Origin: an uncultured beta proteobacterium
GTDB taxonomy: Bacteria > Pseudomonadota > Gammaproteobacteria > Burkholderiales > Burkholderiaceae_C
Assembly (NCBI GenBank): GCA_903960915.1
Contig: CAJCCO010000120.1
Location: 80,940 to 144,939 of the forward strand
Direction: 5' to 3'
Length of the DNA stretch: 64,000 nucleotides
Shown: positions 48,380-58,151 of the stretch, one piece after another
How positions within the stretch are numbered: position 1 is the stretch's first letter
Layout of the letters: every line of letters begins with the position of its first letter
Notes under the pieces: generated by a model
Told to the model about the DNA's origin: nothing
Database searches by the model: none
What the model saw: the letters and a program-made list of their open reading frames with translations, nothing else
Program-made: the position numbers and the translations under genes

Positions 48380-51088
48380 CTGGTTTAGCGCGGCCTGAAG
48401 CGGTAACACAATGGCACGGGTGGGGTCGCCATCGGCCTTGTAGGCTGCTTCTTCAAACCCCAACTCGCGCGCCAGTTTCAGCATGCGATCGTTGTAGTCC
48501 AGCACCGTGGCCACCAGGCGCTGCGTGCCCTGGCTGCGCAGGTAGGCAATCAGCTTTTGCATCAACAACAGGCCCAGGCCGCTGCCTTTGAGGTCTGAGC
48601 GCACGATGACGCCAAACTCGGCGTCCACGTTGTCGGGGTCGGTCATGGCACGCACCACCCCCAGCGTTTGCGTTTGGCCGTCCGGGCCAGGGGCCAAGGC
48701 CACAAACGCGATCTCACGGGCATAGTCAATTTGCACCAGCCGCGCCAGCTCGCTGCGCGCCATGGTGCGCTTGCTATAGAACACCCGCATGCGCACGTCT
48801 TCGGGGTCAAGCTGCTGCAAGAACGCGGCGTGCTGTGCTTCGTCTTCGGGGCGAATCGGGCGCAGCGTGAGCGGGCGGCCTTGCCAGACCTGTGTTTTTT
48901 CCAGCTCGACCGGGTACGGTTTGATGGCAAAGTTGGCCGCCCCTGCGGGCTGCTTGGCGCTGACGCGAATGCGCGCATCAAGCGCCAACACGCCCTCAAA
49001 GTTAACGATGAGCGGGTTGATGTCGAGCTCGGCAATCTGCGCCACCTGGGCCAGCAATTGCGACAAGGCCACCAGCACGCCGTGCAGCGCGGCCTGGTCG
49101 GCGGGCGGGGTGTCACGCCAGCCGGCCAGCAAACGCGCCACCCGGGTTCGCGCTACCAGCGCCTGCGCCAGCGGTGTGTTCAAGGGGGGCAGCGCCACGG
49201 CGCGGTCGGCCATCACTTCCACCGCCGTGCCGCCTTGGCCAAACAGAATGACTGGGCCAAACACCGGGTCGATGCTGCTGCCCACTATCAGCTCTTGCGC
49301 GTGTTGGCGGCGCACCATGGCCTGCACGCTGAAGCCCTGCAAGCGGGCGCTGGGCAGCGCAGTGCCCAGGCGCTCCAGCATGGTGCGGGCGGCGGCTTGC
49401 ACGGCCGGTGCGTCTGGCAAGTTCAACACCACGCCGCCAGCGTCGGACTTGTGCGAAATATCGTCGGACACAATTTTGAGCACCACCGGAAAACCGGTGG
49501 CCTGAGCCGCTTGCACCGCTGCCTCGGGGGTGGGCGCCACACGTTGCGTGGCCACCACCGGAATGCCACAGGCCTGCAGCACGGCCTTGGCTTCAGGCTC
49601 GCTGAGCATCTCGCGCCCCTGCGCCAGCGCCGCTTGCACCAGGGCCTGAATGGTTTCAATGGCCTGGGGGCTGAGCGGCGCTTGGGACGGCACGGCCGGT
49701 GGGGCTTCACTCAGTTCGGCCTGGTTGCTGCGGTAGCGCTGCAACATGGCGAAGGCGTCTACCGCTTGCTCCGGCGTGTCAAAGTTGGCCACGCCGGCAT
49801 CTTGAAACAGATGACGCGCCTGGGCCACCGCCTGGTCGCCCAGCCAGCAGCTCAGCACGCGGGGCGGCTGGGCGGGCAGGGCTGAGTCAGACGGTCGGCG
49901 CACCAGCGGCAGCAGGGCTTGCGCAATGTCGGCACTGGGCACGATGGCGGTGGGTGCATGGATAAAAAGCACGGCGCCAGCTTCGGGCGCGGCCTGCAAA
50001 ATCTTCAGTGCCTCCACATAGCGGGCCACGGGTGCATCGCCAATGATGTCGACCGGGTTGGCGTGCGACCAGTTGGCCGGCAGCACGGCGTCAAGCTGCG
50101 TGCGCGTGGCCTCGCTCAGGCGAGATAGCGGCACCAAGGCGCGCGCTGCGGCATCGGCCGCCATCACACCGGCCCCGCCGCCGTTGGTCAGGATGGTGAT
50201 GGCCTCGTCGCGGTTGCCGCGAAAGCGCGACAGCATTTCGGCCGCCAAAAACAGTTCCTGCAAAGTGTCCACGCGCAGCATGCCGGCGCGCGCAATGGCG
50301 GCGTCAAACACAATGTCAGAACCCGCCAGCGCGCCGGTGTGCGAGGCCGCCGCCAATTGGCCCAGCGCCGAGCGCCCAGCCTTGACGATGATCACCGGCT
50401 TGTTGCGCGCGGCCGCGCGGGCCGCCGACATGAATTTGCGCGGTGACTCGATGGACTCGGCGTAGAGCAGAATAGCGCGCGTTTTGGCGTCACTGGCCAG
50501 GTAGTCCAGCATGTCGCCAAAGTCCACATCGGCGTGCTCACCCAGCGAGACAAAGTGAGAAAAACCAATGCCCTTGCCTTGCGCCCAGTCCAGCATGGCC
50601 GTCACCAGCGCACCAGACTGCGACACAAAGGCCAACTCGCCGGGCTGCGCGTCGATGTGCGAAAAGCTGGCGTTCAGGCCGCTGTGCGGCGACAGCAGGC
50701 CAATGCAGTTGGGCCCCAAAATGCGCAGCAAATGCGGGCGGGCAGCGGCTTGCATGGCCTGTTTTTGCACCGCCGTCATGCCCGCGCTCAACACCACGGC
50801 GGCGCGCGTGCCGCGTTGCGCCAGTTCTTCAATCAAGCCGGCCACCGTATCGGCGGGTGTGCAAATAACGGCCAGGTCCGGCGCCTGCGGCAGGTCGGCC
50901 GTGCGCGCCACCACCAAATGGCCGCCTAGCACCGGGCGCTTGGGGTTGACGGCGTACAAGGCGCCTTGAAAGGCCCCCGCGCTCAGGTTGCGCCATACCG
51001 TGGCACCTACGCTGGCGGGGCGCAACGAGGCGCCAAAGACGGCAATGGAGGCGGGGTCGAACAGCGAATCGAGGTTACGAATGCTCAT
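48371..51088 (-). CDS. NDP-forming acyl-CoA synthetase-like protein fused to GNAT acetyltransferase (Pat/YfiQ type)
   Basis: SIAVFGASLRPASVGATVWRNL; GPNCIGLLSP; ATP-grasp GFPVVLKIVSDDISHKSDAGGVVLNL; C-terminal GNAT LKGSGLGLLLMQKLIAYLRSQGTQRL. Confidence 0.9.
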   Translation of the reverse strand: MSIRNLDSLFDPASIAVFGASLRPASVGATVWRNLSAGAFQGALYAVNPKRPVLGGHLVVARTADLPQAPDLAVICTPADTVAGLIEELAQRGTRAAVVLSAGMTAVQKQAMQAAARPHLLRILGPNCIGLLSPHSGLNASFSHIDAQPGELAFVSQSGALVTAMLDWAQGKGIGFSHFVSLGEHADVDFGDMLDYLASDAKTRAILLYAESIESPRKFMSAARAAARNKPVIIVKAGRSALGQLAAASHTGALAGSDIVFDAAIARAGMLRVDTLQELFLAAEMLSRFRGNRDEAITILTNGGGAGVMAADAAARALVPLSRLSEATRTQLDAVLPANWSHANPVDIIGDAPVARYVEALKILQAAPEAGAVLFIHAPTAIVPSADIAQALLPLVRRPSDSALPAQPPRVLSCWLGDQAVAQARHLFQDAGVANFDTPEQAVDAFAMLQRYRSNQAELSEAPPAVPSQAPLSPQAIETIQALVQAALAQGREMLSEPEAKAVLQACGIPVVATQRVAPTPEAAVQAAQATGFPVVLKIVSDDISHKSDAGGVVLNLPDAPAVQAAARTMLERLGTALPSARLQGFSVQAMVRRQHAQELIVGSSIDPVFGPVILFGQGGTAVEVMADRAVALPPLNTPLAQALVARTRVARLLAGWRDTPPADQAALHGVLVALSQLLAQVAQIAELDINPLIVNFEGVLALDARIRVSAKQPAGAANFAIKPYPVELEKTQVWQGRPLTLRPIRPEDEAQHAAFLQQLDPEDVRMRVFYSKRTMARSELARLVQIDYAREIAFVALAPGPDGQTQTLGVVRAMTDPDNVDAEFGVIVRSDLKGSGLGLLLMQKLIAYLRSQGTQRLVATVLDYNDRMLKLARELGFEEAAYKADGDPTRAIVLPLQAALNQLP

Positions 51089-51131
51089 GGCTGGTCATGG
51101 CTGCTCAGGACTGCCGTGGCGGTGTCATGGT

Positions 51132-51764
51132 TCAGCCAAAAGGCCGCACGCCAATCAGGTAACCGTGCAACCACATCGCAAACGCCAGCCAGGCGGCCAC
51201 GCCCAGCACCAGCGTGATCAAGGTGGCGCCGGTGTTGCCGCGGATGTAGACGGTGCCGTCACGCCGGTCGCGTTGGCGTGCCGCCTTAAAGTTCAACACA
51301 GCCCAGACCAAAAACGCGCCAAACAACAGCACATGGGCCACATTCCCATTGGCCAGCAGGTGGGCCAGCGCCCAGGTCTTCACGGCCAACACCATGGGGT
51401 GGTGCAGGCGCGCCTTGATGCGGTTGCGCGGCACGTAGGCTGCCGCCAGCAAGACAAAAGAAACCAAGGTCAGCAGCGAGGCCAGGTGGCGCATGCCCAC
51501 GGGCGGGCTCCACAACTGCACCGGCGTTTGCCGCGCCAGGCCAAAGCCCCAAATGATCAGCCCCAGCCCCAGCAGCGACAACAGCGAATACAGCCCTTTC
51601 CAGGCCGGATCGCCCAGGCGCTCACGGGTACGCAGGCGCCAGGGCTCGGCCACGATGCGCACCGAATGCACGCCCAAAAATACCAGCAAACCCAGCACCA
51701 GGTAGACAAGGTTCGTCGGGTAGGTCAGATTCATCAAATTTGCCATGAACAGCTCCAGTGCCAA
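51132..51764 (-). CDS. NnrU-family membrane protein
   Basis: LGLLVFLGVHSVRIVAEPWRLRTRERLGDPAWKGLYSLLSLLGLGLIIWGFG; RNRIKARLHHPMVLAVKTWALAHLLANG. Confidence 0.9.
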   Translation of the reverse strand: MALELFMANLMNLTYPTNLVYLVLGLLVFLGVHSVRIVAEPWRLRTRERLGDPAWKGLYSLLSLLGLGLIIWGFGLARQTPVQLWSPPVGMRHLASLLTLVSFVLLAAAYVPRNRIKARLHHPMVLAVKTWALAHLLANGNVAHVLLFGAFLVWAVLNFKAARQRDRRDGTVYIRGNTGATLITLVLGVAAWLAFAMWLHGYLIGVRPFG

Positions 51765-51903
51765 ACCTGGCGCGGCCTTTCTCAGGCAAAGCGCAGGTCT
51801 ATGGGGTGTGCTTGACGGCCGTCATGCACTGCGGCTCATTATCCGGCGTGCTTAAAAGCCCTTAATTAACGCGGATCAAAGCTGCCACCATTAGACGCGT
51901 GGC

Positions 51904-52038
51904 AAATTACCCTAGCCCGTCATTGCGAGCGAAGCGCGGAAATTACCCCAGCCCGTCATTGCGAGCGAAGCGCGGCAATCCAGGCTGTTTTGTACGCCAC
52001 CATGGACTGCCACGGCCTTGCGGCCTCGCGGTGACGGG
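51904..52038. repeat. Palindromic GTCATTGCGAGCGAAGCG-type intergenic repeat with a 36-bp tandem duplication of its left end
   Basis: 51904-51939 and 51940-51975 identical except 1 nt; CCCGTCATTGCGAG...GGCAATCCA pairs with TGGACTGCC...CGCGGTGACGGG ending 52038. Confidence 0.85.
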
Positions 52039-52058
52039 TGTGCTGTCTTTGCGAGCCA

Positions 52059-53636
52059 TTAGCTCGCTTCGCGGGCGCGCAGTTTGAAGCGCTGAATTTT
52101 GCCGGTGGCGGTTTTGGGGAGCTCGGTCAGAAACTCAATCAGGCGGGGGTATTTGTAGGGTGCCAGGCGGTCTTTGACGAAGGCTTGCAGTTCGGCCTCG
52201 GTGGCTTGGGCGCCATGTTTGAGCACCACGAAGGCCTTGGTGCGGGTCAGGCCCTGGGCATCGGGTACGCCAATGACGGCGGCTTCGAGCACGCTGGGGT
52301 GTTGCACCAGGGTGGACTCCACTTCAAAGGGCGACACGTAAATGCCGCTGACCTTGAGCATGTCGTCGCTGCGCCCGGCGTAGGTGTACGAGCCGTCGGC
52401 GTTGCGCACGTATTTGTCGCCGCTTTTGGTCCAGGCGCCCTGGAAGGTGTCGCGCGATTTTTCGCGGTTGCCCCAGTACATCAGCGCGGCGCTGGGGCCG
52501 TTGATGTAGAGGTCGCCGGTTTCGCCGTCGGCCACCGCGCCGCCATCGTCGTCTCGCAGGGCAATGTCGTAGCCGGGGACCGGCCAGCCGGTGGTGCCGT
52601 AGCGAACCTGGCCGGGGCGGTTGGACAGGTAGACGTGCAGCATTTCGGTGGAGCCAATGCCGTCAATTATTTCGACCCCAAAGTGCGCGGTGAAACGCTC
52701 GCCCAACTCGGCTGGCAAGGCTTCGCCCGCCGAGGAGCACAGGCGCAGCGCGGTGTCTTTTTTGGCCGGCAACGCGGGCGAGGCCAGCATGCCGGCAAAG
52801 CCGGTGGGGGCGCCAAAAAAGACGCTGGGCCGGGTGTTGCCCAGGCCGCCCAGCCAACGCTTGAAGGTGGCCTCGGGGGTGGGGCGTTCGGCCATCAGGA
52901 TGACGCTGGCGCCCACGCTCAAGGGAAAGGTCAACGCATTGCCCAGGCCGTAGGCAAAGAACAACTTAGCCGCCGAAAAGCAGACGTCGTGCTCGGTGAG
53001 GCCCAACACGCGTTTGCCATACAGCTCGGCCGTCCAGTAGGGGTTGGCGTGGGTGTGCAGCGTGCCTTTGGGGCGGCCGGTGGAGCCCGAGGAGTAGAGC
53101 CAGAAACCGGGGTCGTCCGGGCTGGTGGGGGCCGCCTGCGCCAGCGGGGCGTGTTGCGCCAGCAAGGCATCAAGCGCTATGGCGCCTGCCGGCAGAACGT
53201 CGGTGGGGCGCGCCACGATGAGGTGCTTGACCTCGTGCGCGGCTTGCACCAGGGCTTGCTGCAGCACCGGCAAGAGCGCCCCAGAGGTGATGACCGCCTG
53301 CGCCCGGCTGTGTTGCAGCATGTAGGCGTAATCGTCGGCGGTGAGCAGGGTGTTCACCGCCACCGGCACGATGCCGGCATACAGCGCCCCGAGAAAGCTC
53401 ACCGGCCAGTCGTTGATGTCGTGCATCAGCAGCAGCACGCGCTCTTCACGCCGCACGCCACTGGCCAGCAGCGCCTGCGCCAGGCGCGCCGCCTGCTCGG
53501 CCAGCGCGCCGTAGCTCAGGCTGCCCTGGTCGTCTATGTAGGCGGTCTTGCCAGCGCGTTGCTGGTTGAGCGTGAAGAGGTGCTGGGCAAAATTGAACAC
53601 GGCACCGGGTGGCTGGATGTGGGCAACTGGGGTCAT
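52059..53636 (-). CDS. Benzoate-CoA ligase
   Basis: AMP-binding LYSSGSTGRPKGTLHTHANPYWTAELYGKRVLGL; DMLKVSGIYVSPFEVE; PKTATGKIQRFKLR; in box cluster. Confidence 0.92.
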   Translation of the reverse strand: MTPVAHIQPPGAVFNFAQHLFTLNQQRAGKTAYIDDQGSLSYGALAEQAARLAQALLASGVRREERVLLLMHDINDWPVSFLGALYAGIVPVAVNTLLTADDYAYMLQHSRAQAVITSGALLPVLQQALVQAAHEVKHLIVARPTDVLPAGAIALDALLAQHAPLAQAAPTSPDDPGFWLYSSGSTGRPKGTLHTHANPYWTAELYGKRVLGLTEHDVCFSAAKLFFAYGLGNALTFPLSVGASVILMAERPTPEATFKRWLGGLGNTRPSVFFGAPTGFAGMLASPALPAKKDTALRLCSSAGEALPAELGERFTAHFGVEIIDGIGSTEMLHVYLSNRPGQVRYGTTGWPVPGYDIALRDDDGGAVADGETGDLYINGPSAALMYWGNREKSRDTFQGAWTKSGDKYVRNADGSYTYAGRSDDMLKVSGIYVSPFEVESTLVQHPSVLEAAVIGVPDAQGLTRTKAFVVLKHGAQATEAELQAFVKDRLAPYKYPRLIEFLTELPKTATGKIQRFKLRAREAS

Positions 53637-53677
53637 GGTGTCTTCTCGGGTTGGCGTTGATTCAAGGGGGTAGCGGT

Positions 53678-55231
53678 TTACAGCGCAGCCAGCACGGCGG
53701 TGCTGGCTTGCAGCGCGCTGCGGCGGTGGTAAAAATTCAGGGCGCGCAGGCCGCCTAGCTCTTCGCCGCCACCAGCCCGGCCTGGGCCACCGTGCAGCGA
53801 CTGCGGCATGACGTTGCCGTGCCCGGTGTGCAACTGCGCCACGTCAGGCGAGACGATGTGCACGCGTCCGTGGCTGTCGGCCAGTTCCAGCGCGGTGCTG
53901 GCCAGCGTGGCCGGGTCGGCGCCAAACAGCGAGCACACCAGCGAACCCTGGCCACGGCGCACCAGCGCCAGCGCGTGGGGCAGGTCGCGGTAAGGCATCA
54001 AGGTGGCTACGGGGCCGAACACTTCGGTGTCATGGGCGCGGTCTGCCGCATCGGGCTGGCGGGTGCCCAAGAGCGTGGGGCCCACGCAGCAGGCCAGGGC
54101 CGGGTCGGCGTCCACCAGGGTGAGCTGGGCGCCATCAAACAAGACCTCGGTTTGGGTTTGCAGATACGCCAGCCCTTCACGCACGCTGTTCAGTTGTGCG
54201 CGGTTGACCAGTGCGCCCATGCGCACGCTGTCATTGCGCGGATTGCCCACGGTGGTTTTGGCCAGGCGCGCGGCAATAGCGGCAGCGGCAGCGTCGTAAC
54301 TGGCCTCGGGCACAAAGACGCGGCGAATGGCGGTGCACTTCTGGCCTGACTTGACGGTCATCTCACGCGCCACTTCTTTCACCAGCAGGTCAAAGGCTTC
54401 GCTGCCGGGCGCGGCGTCGGGCAGCAGCAGGGCGGAGTTGACGCTGTCGGCCTCAATGTTGACGCGCACCGAGTGCTGCACCACGGCCGGGTGCGAGCGA
54501 ATGATGGCGGCGGTTTCGGCCGAGCCGGTGAAAGAGACCATATCCATTGGCTGCAGCGCGTCCAGCAAGCCGGCCGAGCTGCCGCACACCACCGACAAGG
54601 CGCCGGGCGGGAAGATGCCAGCCTGCACCACGTCTTGCACCATGCGCTGGGTCAGCCAGGCCGTGGCGGTAGCCGGTTTGATGACCACCGGCACGCCCGA
54701 GAGCAGCGCGGGCGCGGCTTTCTCCCACAAGCCCCAGGCCGGAAAGTTGAAGGCGTTGATAAACAAGGCCAGACCGCGAATGGGCGTGAACACGTGTTGC
54801 GACGCAAACAAAGGGTCTTTGCCCAGGCGGGCGGCCTCGCCATCGCGCATGAAGTGGCCGTCGCCCAGCGATTCGCCCAGCTTGGCGTAGGTGCTCAGTG
54901 TGAAGATGGCGCCGTCAATGTCCACCGCCGAGTCGGTTTTGACGGTGCCGCTGTTGGCGGTGGCGATGTCGTAGTAGGCGTCGCGGTTGGCTTGCAGCAC
55001 CTTGACCGCCGCTGCCAGCAAGGCAGCGCGTTGGCCGTAGCTCAAGGCGCGCAGAGCAGCGCCGCCTTGTGCGCGCGCAAAGTCAAAGCCGCCCACCAGG
55101 TCCAGGCCGGTGGCGTCCACGCGCACCAATTCGGTCCCCAGCACGGGGTCGGTCAACGCGGTGCCTGTGCCGCTGCCGTTTTGCCATTGGCCACCCAGGT
55201 AGTTGGAAAGAAGCGGGCTTGTCGATTGCAT
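53678..55231 (-). CDS. boxD: 3,4-dehydroadipyl-CoA semialdehyde dehydrogenase
   Basis: Aldehyde-dehydrogenase VVIKPATATAWLTQRMVQDV, SFTGSAETA, GQKCTAIRRVFVP; divergent from boxR. Confidence 0.9.
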   Translation of the reverse strand: MQSTSPLLSNYLGGQWQNGSGTGTALTDPVLGTELVRVDATGLDLVGGFDFARAQGGAALRALSYGQRAALLAAAVKVLQANRDAYYDIATANSGTVKTDSAVDIDGAIFTLSTYAKLGESLGDGHFMRDGEAARLGKDPLFASQHVFTPIRGLALFINAFNFPAWGLWEKAAPALLSGVPVVIKPATATAWLTQRMVQDVVQAGIFPPGALSVVCGSSAGLLDALQPMDMVSFTGSAETAAIIRSHPAVVQHSVRVNIEADSVNSALLLPDAAPGSEAFDLLVKEVAREMTVKSGQKCTAIRRVFVPEASYDAAAAAIAARLAKTTVGNPRNDSVRMGALVNRAQLNSVREGLAYLQTQTEVLFDGAQLTLVDADPALACCVGPTLLGTRQPDAADRAHDTEVFGPVATLMPYRDLPHALALVRRGQGSLVCSLFGADPATLASTALELADSHGRVHIVSPDVAQLHTGHGNVMPQSLHGGPGRAGGGEELGGLRALNFYHRRSALQASTAVLAAL

Positions 55232-55296
55232 AAAAAGGCCTTGAAGTCGTGAATAAATGGTTTGCAGACGTCCACACTTGTCTTGACAAAGGGACT

Positions 55297-55310
55297 TGCA
55301 CAAAATTGCA
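55297..55310. promoter_or_regulatory. Candidate BoxR operator 1 (TGCA-CAAAAT-TGCA)
   Basis: Matches TGCA-N6-TGCA in the boxD/boxR intergenic region. Confidence 0.7.
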
Positions 55311-55356
55311 ACATGAATTATTGTGCGTGCACGAACGATAAAGTTTCCCGAGCACC

Positions 55357-56331
55357 ATGTCAAGCACTATATTGCATATTCCTACCACCCCGGCTGATGA
55401 CGCCTTGGACGACCATGCGCCCTTAGCGGGTCTGGCCGCACTCCAAATGAGCACCGAACCGCCCAAGAAACACCCATTTTTAGAGGCGCTGGGCGAGCGC
55501 GTGCGGGCCTTGCGCTCGCGCCGCGGCATGACGCGCAAGGCGCTGGCGCAGTTGGCCGATGTGTCTGAGCGCCACCTGGCCAACCTCGAATACGGCGTGG
55601 GCAATGCCTCTATCTTGGTGTTGTTGCAGGTGGCCGGCGCACTGCAATGCTCGCTAGGTGAGTTGATTGGCGACATCACCACCTCGTCGCCTGAATGGCT
55701 GATGATTCGGGAGTTGCTGGAGCAGCGCGACGAGGCCACCCTGCAGCGCGTGCGCGTGGCGGTGGGCGAAATGCTGGGCACCGGCGGCGGCAATGCCAAC
55801 ACCAGTTCGCGCATTGCGCTGGTGGGCTTACGCGGCGCGGGCAAGTCCACGCTGGGGCAAATGCTGGCTGACGACCTGGGGTTTCCGTTTGTCGAGCTGA
55901 GCCGCGAAATTGAAAAGTTTGCCGGCTGCAGCGTGGCTGAAATTCAAGCGCTGTATGGCGTCAACGCCTACCGCCGCTACGAGCGCCGAGCGCTGGAGGA
56001 GGCGATTCAAATCCATTCCGAGGCCGTCATTGCCACCCCCGGCGGCCTGGTGTCCGACCCGGCCACCTTCAACCAGTTGCTGGCGCACTGCACCACCGTC
56101 TGGCTCAAGGCCGACGCGCAGGACCACATGAAACGCGTGTTGGCGCAGGGCGACACCCGGCCCATGGCCGCCAGCAAAGAGGCGATGGAAGACCTCAAAG
56201 GCATTCTGGCGGGCCGCGCCGCTTTTTATGCCAAGGCCCAACTGCAGGTCGATACCAGCGCCCAGCCACTGGCGCTTACTTTCATGGACCTGCGCGAGCA
56301 GGTGCGCCGCCTGCTGCAATTGAGTGCCTGA
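55357..56331 (+). CDS. boxR: BoxR/BzdR-type regulator (HTH plus shikimate kinase-like domain)
   Basis: GERVRALRSRRGMTRKALAQLADVSERHLANLEYGVGNASILVLLQVA plus IALVGLRGAGKSTLGQMLADDLGFPFVELSREIEKFAGCSVAEI. Confidence 0.93.
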   Translation: MSSTILHIPTTPADDALDDHAPLAGLAALQMSTEPPKKHPFLEALGERVRALRSRRGMTRKALAQLADVSERHLANLEYGVGNASILVLLQVAGALQCSLGELIGDITTSSPEWLMIRELLEQRDEATLQRVRVAVGEMLGTGGGNANTSSRIALVGLRGAGKSTLGQMLADDLGFPFVELSREIEKFAGCSVAEIQALYGVNAYRRYERRALEEAIQIHSEAVIATPGGLVSDPATFNQLLAHCTTVWLKADAQDHMKRVLAQGDTRPMAASKEAMEDLKGILAGRAAFYAKAQLQVDTSAQPLALTFMDLREQVRRLLQLSA

Positions 56332-56371
56332 ATAAAATCTGCAAAAAAGTGCTTGACGCCGGAAATTAACA

Positions 56372-56385
56372 TGCATTAAACTGCA
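56372..56385. promoter_or_regulatory. Candidate BoxR operator 2 (TGCA-TTAAAC-TGCA)
   Basis: TGCA-N6-TGCA upstream of boxC; TTGACG at 56353-56358 is a candidate -35 and the operator overlaps the -10 region. Confidence 0.7.
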
Positions 56386-56400
56386 GTTATCGTCTAAACC

Positions 56401-58095
56401 ATGTCTTGTTTGCCTAATTTTTCAGGAGCCCGCCCCATGAACACCAGCCCCCGCGTTGAATACCAGACCCACCCGTCCCAGTACAAGCACTGGAAGCTCA
56501 GCTTTGACGGTGCCGTGGCCACATTGAAGGCTGACTTTGATGAAAACGCGGGCCTGCGCCCCGGCTACAAGCTCAAGCTCAACAGTTACGACCTGGGCGT
56601 GGACATTGAACTCAACGACGCGGTGCAACGCATTCGCTTTGAGCATCCCGAAGTGCGCACCGTGGTGGTGACCAGCGCCAAGGAAAAAGTGTTTTGCTCG
56701 GGCGCCAACATCTTCATGCTGGGTGTCTCCAGCCACGCCTGGAAAGTGAACTTCTGCAAGTTCACCAACGAAACCCGCAACGGCCTGGAAGACTCGTCCA
56801 AGCACAGCGGCCTGAAGTTTTTGGCGGCTGTGAACGGCGCCTGCGCCGGTGGCGGTTACGAGCTGGCGCTGGCCTGCGATGAAATCATTTTGGTGGACGA
56901 CCGCGCCAGCGCCGTGAGCCTGCCTGAAGTGCCTCTGCTGGGCGTGCTGCCCGGCACCGGCGGCCTGACGCGCGTGACCGACAAGCGCCATGTGCGCCAC
57001 GACCTGGCCGACATTTTTTGCACCAGCGTGGAAGGTGTGCGCGGCCAAAAAGCGGTGGACTGGCGTCTGGTGGACGCGGTGGCCAAGACCTCGGTATTTG
57101 CCCAAACCGTGCAAGCCCGCGCCCAGGAGCTGGCCGCACAAAGCGACCGCCCCGCCCACGGCCAGGGCGTGCAACTTTTGCCGCTGCAGCGCACGCTGCA
57201 AGCCGATGCCCTGCACTACCAGCATGTGGCGGTAGAAATTGACCGCGCCAAGCGCGTGGCCACCTTCACCGTGAAAGCCCCGGCAGGCGCGCAACCCACC
57301 GACCTGGCCGGCATTGAAGCGCTGGGCGACACCTGGTACCCCCTGGCTATGGCGCGCGAGCTGGAAGACGCAATTTTGACCATGCGCACCAACGAACTCG
57401 ACATTGGCGTGTGGCTGATTAAAACCAGCGGCGACGCGGCCGCCGTGCTGGCCATGGACGCCACGCTGCTGGCGCATCAAAACCATTGGCTGGTGCGCGA
57501 AACCATTGGCCTGCTGCGCCGCACGCTGAGCCGCCTGGACGTGTCCTCGCGCAGCCTGTTTGCGCTGATCGAGCCCGGCTCCTGCTTTGCCGGCACGCTG
57601 CTGGAAATGGCGCTGGCCTGCGACCGCGTGTACCAGCTGGCACTGCCCGATGACGAAGCCGGCGCGCCCAAAATTACCGTGGCCGAGACCAACTTTGGCC
57701 TCTACCCCATGGCCACCGACCAGAGCCGCCTGGGCCGGCGTTTTTATGACGAGCAGGGTCCGTTGGACGCGGTGCGCGCCCATGCCGGCCAGCCGCTGGA
57801 CGCCGACGCCGCCTTTGCCCTGGGCCTGGTGACCGCCAACCCGGACGATATCGACTGGGCTGACGAGGTGCGCATTGCCATTGAAGAACGCGTGGCGATG
57901 TCGCCCGACGCGCTCACCGGCCTGGAAGCCAACCTGCGCTTCAACAGCCAGGAAAACATGGCCACGCGCATTTTTGGCCGTCTGACCGCTTGGCAAAACT
58001 GGATCTTCCAGCGCCCCAACGCGGTCGGTGAAAAAGGCGCGCTCAAGGTCTACGGCAAGGGCGACAAAGCCGCCTTTGACTGGAACCGCGTCTAA
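56401..58095 (+). CDS. boxC: 2,3-epoxybenzoyl-CoA dihydrolase (benzoyl-CoA-dihydrodiol lyase)
   Basis: Double crotonase-like protein: YQTHPSQYKHWKLSFDGAVATL; AKEKVFCSGANIFMLG; NGACAGGGYELALACDEI. Confidence 0.95.
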   Translation: MSCLPNFSGARPMNTSPRVEYQTHPSQYKHWKLSFDGAVATLKADFDENAGLRPGYKLKLNSYDLGVDIELNDAVQRIRFEHPEVRTVVVTSAKEKVFCSGANIFMLGVSSHAWKVNFCKFTNETRNGLEDSSKHSGLKFLAAVNGACAGGGYELALACDEIILVDDRASAVSLPEVPLLGVLPGTGGLTRVTDKRHVRHDLADIFCTSVEGVRGQKAVDWRLVDAVAKTSVFAQTVQARAQELAAQSDRPAHGQGVQLLPLQRTLQADALHYQHVAVEIDRAKRVATFTVKAPAGAQPTDLAGIEALGDTWYPLAMARELEDAILTMRTNELDIGVWLIKTSGDAAAVLAMDATLLAHQNHWLVRETIGLLRRTLSRLDVSSRSLFALIEPGSCFAGTLLEMALACDRVYQLALPDDEAGAPKITVAETNFGLYPMATDQSRLGRRFYDEQGPLDAVRAHAGQPLDADAAFALGLVTANPDDIDWADEVRIAIEERVAMSPDALTGLEANLRFNSQENMATRIFGRLTAWQNWIFQRPNAVGEKGALKVYGKGDKAAFDWNRV

Positions 58096-58151
58096 CGCCT
58101 AACCTGCCCCCATATTTTTACAGCCCCCCTCATTTCAACCAGGAGTTCATC

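Noticed and set aside
48668-49885. 405-aa plus-strand ORF opposite the acyl-CoA synthetase/GNAT gene
   Set aside because: Shadow ORF of a confidently identified gene.
51904-51975. Possible CRISPR or attC from 36-bp repeats
   Set aside because: Two abutting copies without spacers, matching one arm of a palindromic intergenic element.
52038-53660. 540-aa plus-strand ORF opposite benzoate-CoA ligase
   Set aside because: Shadow ORF; no recognisable motifs.
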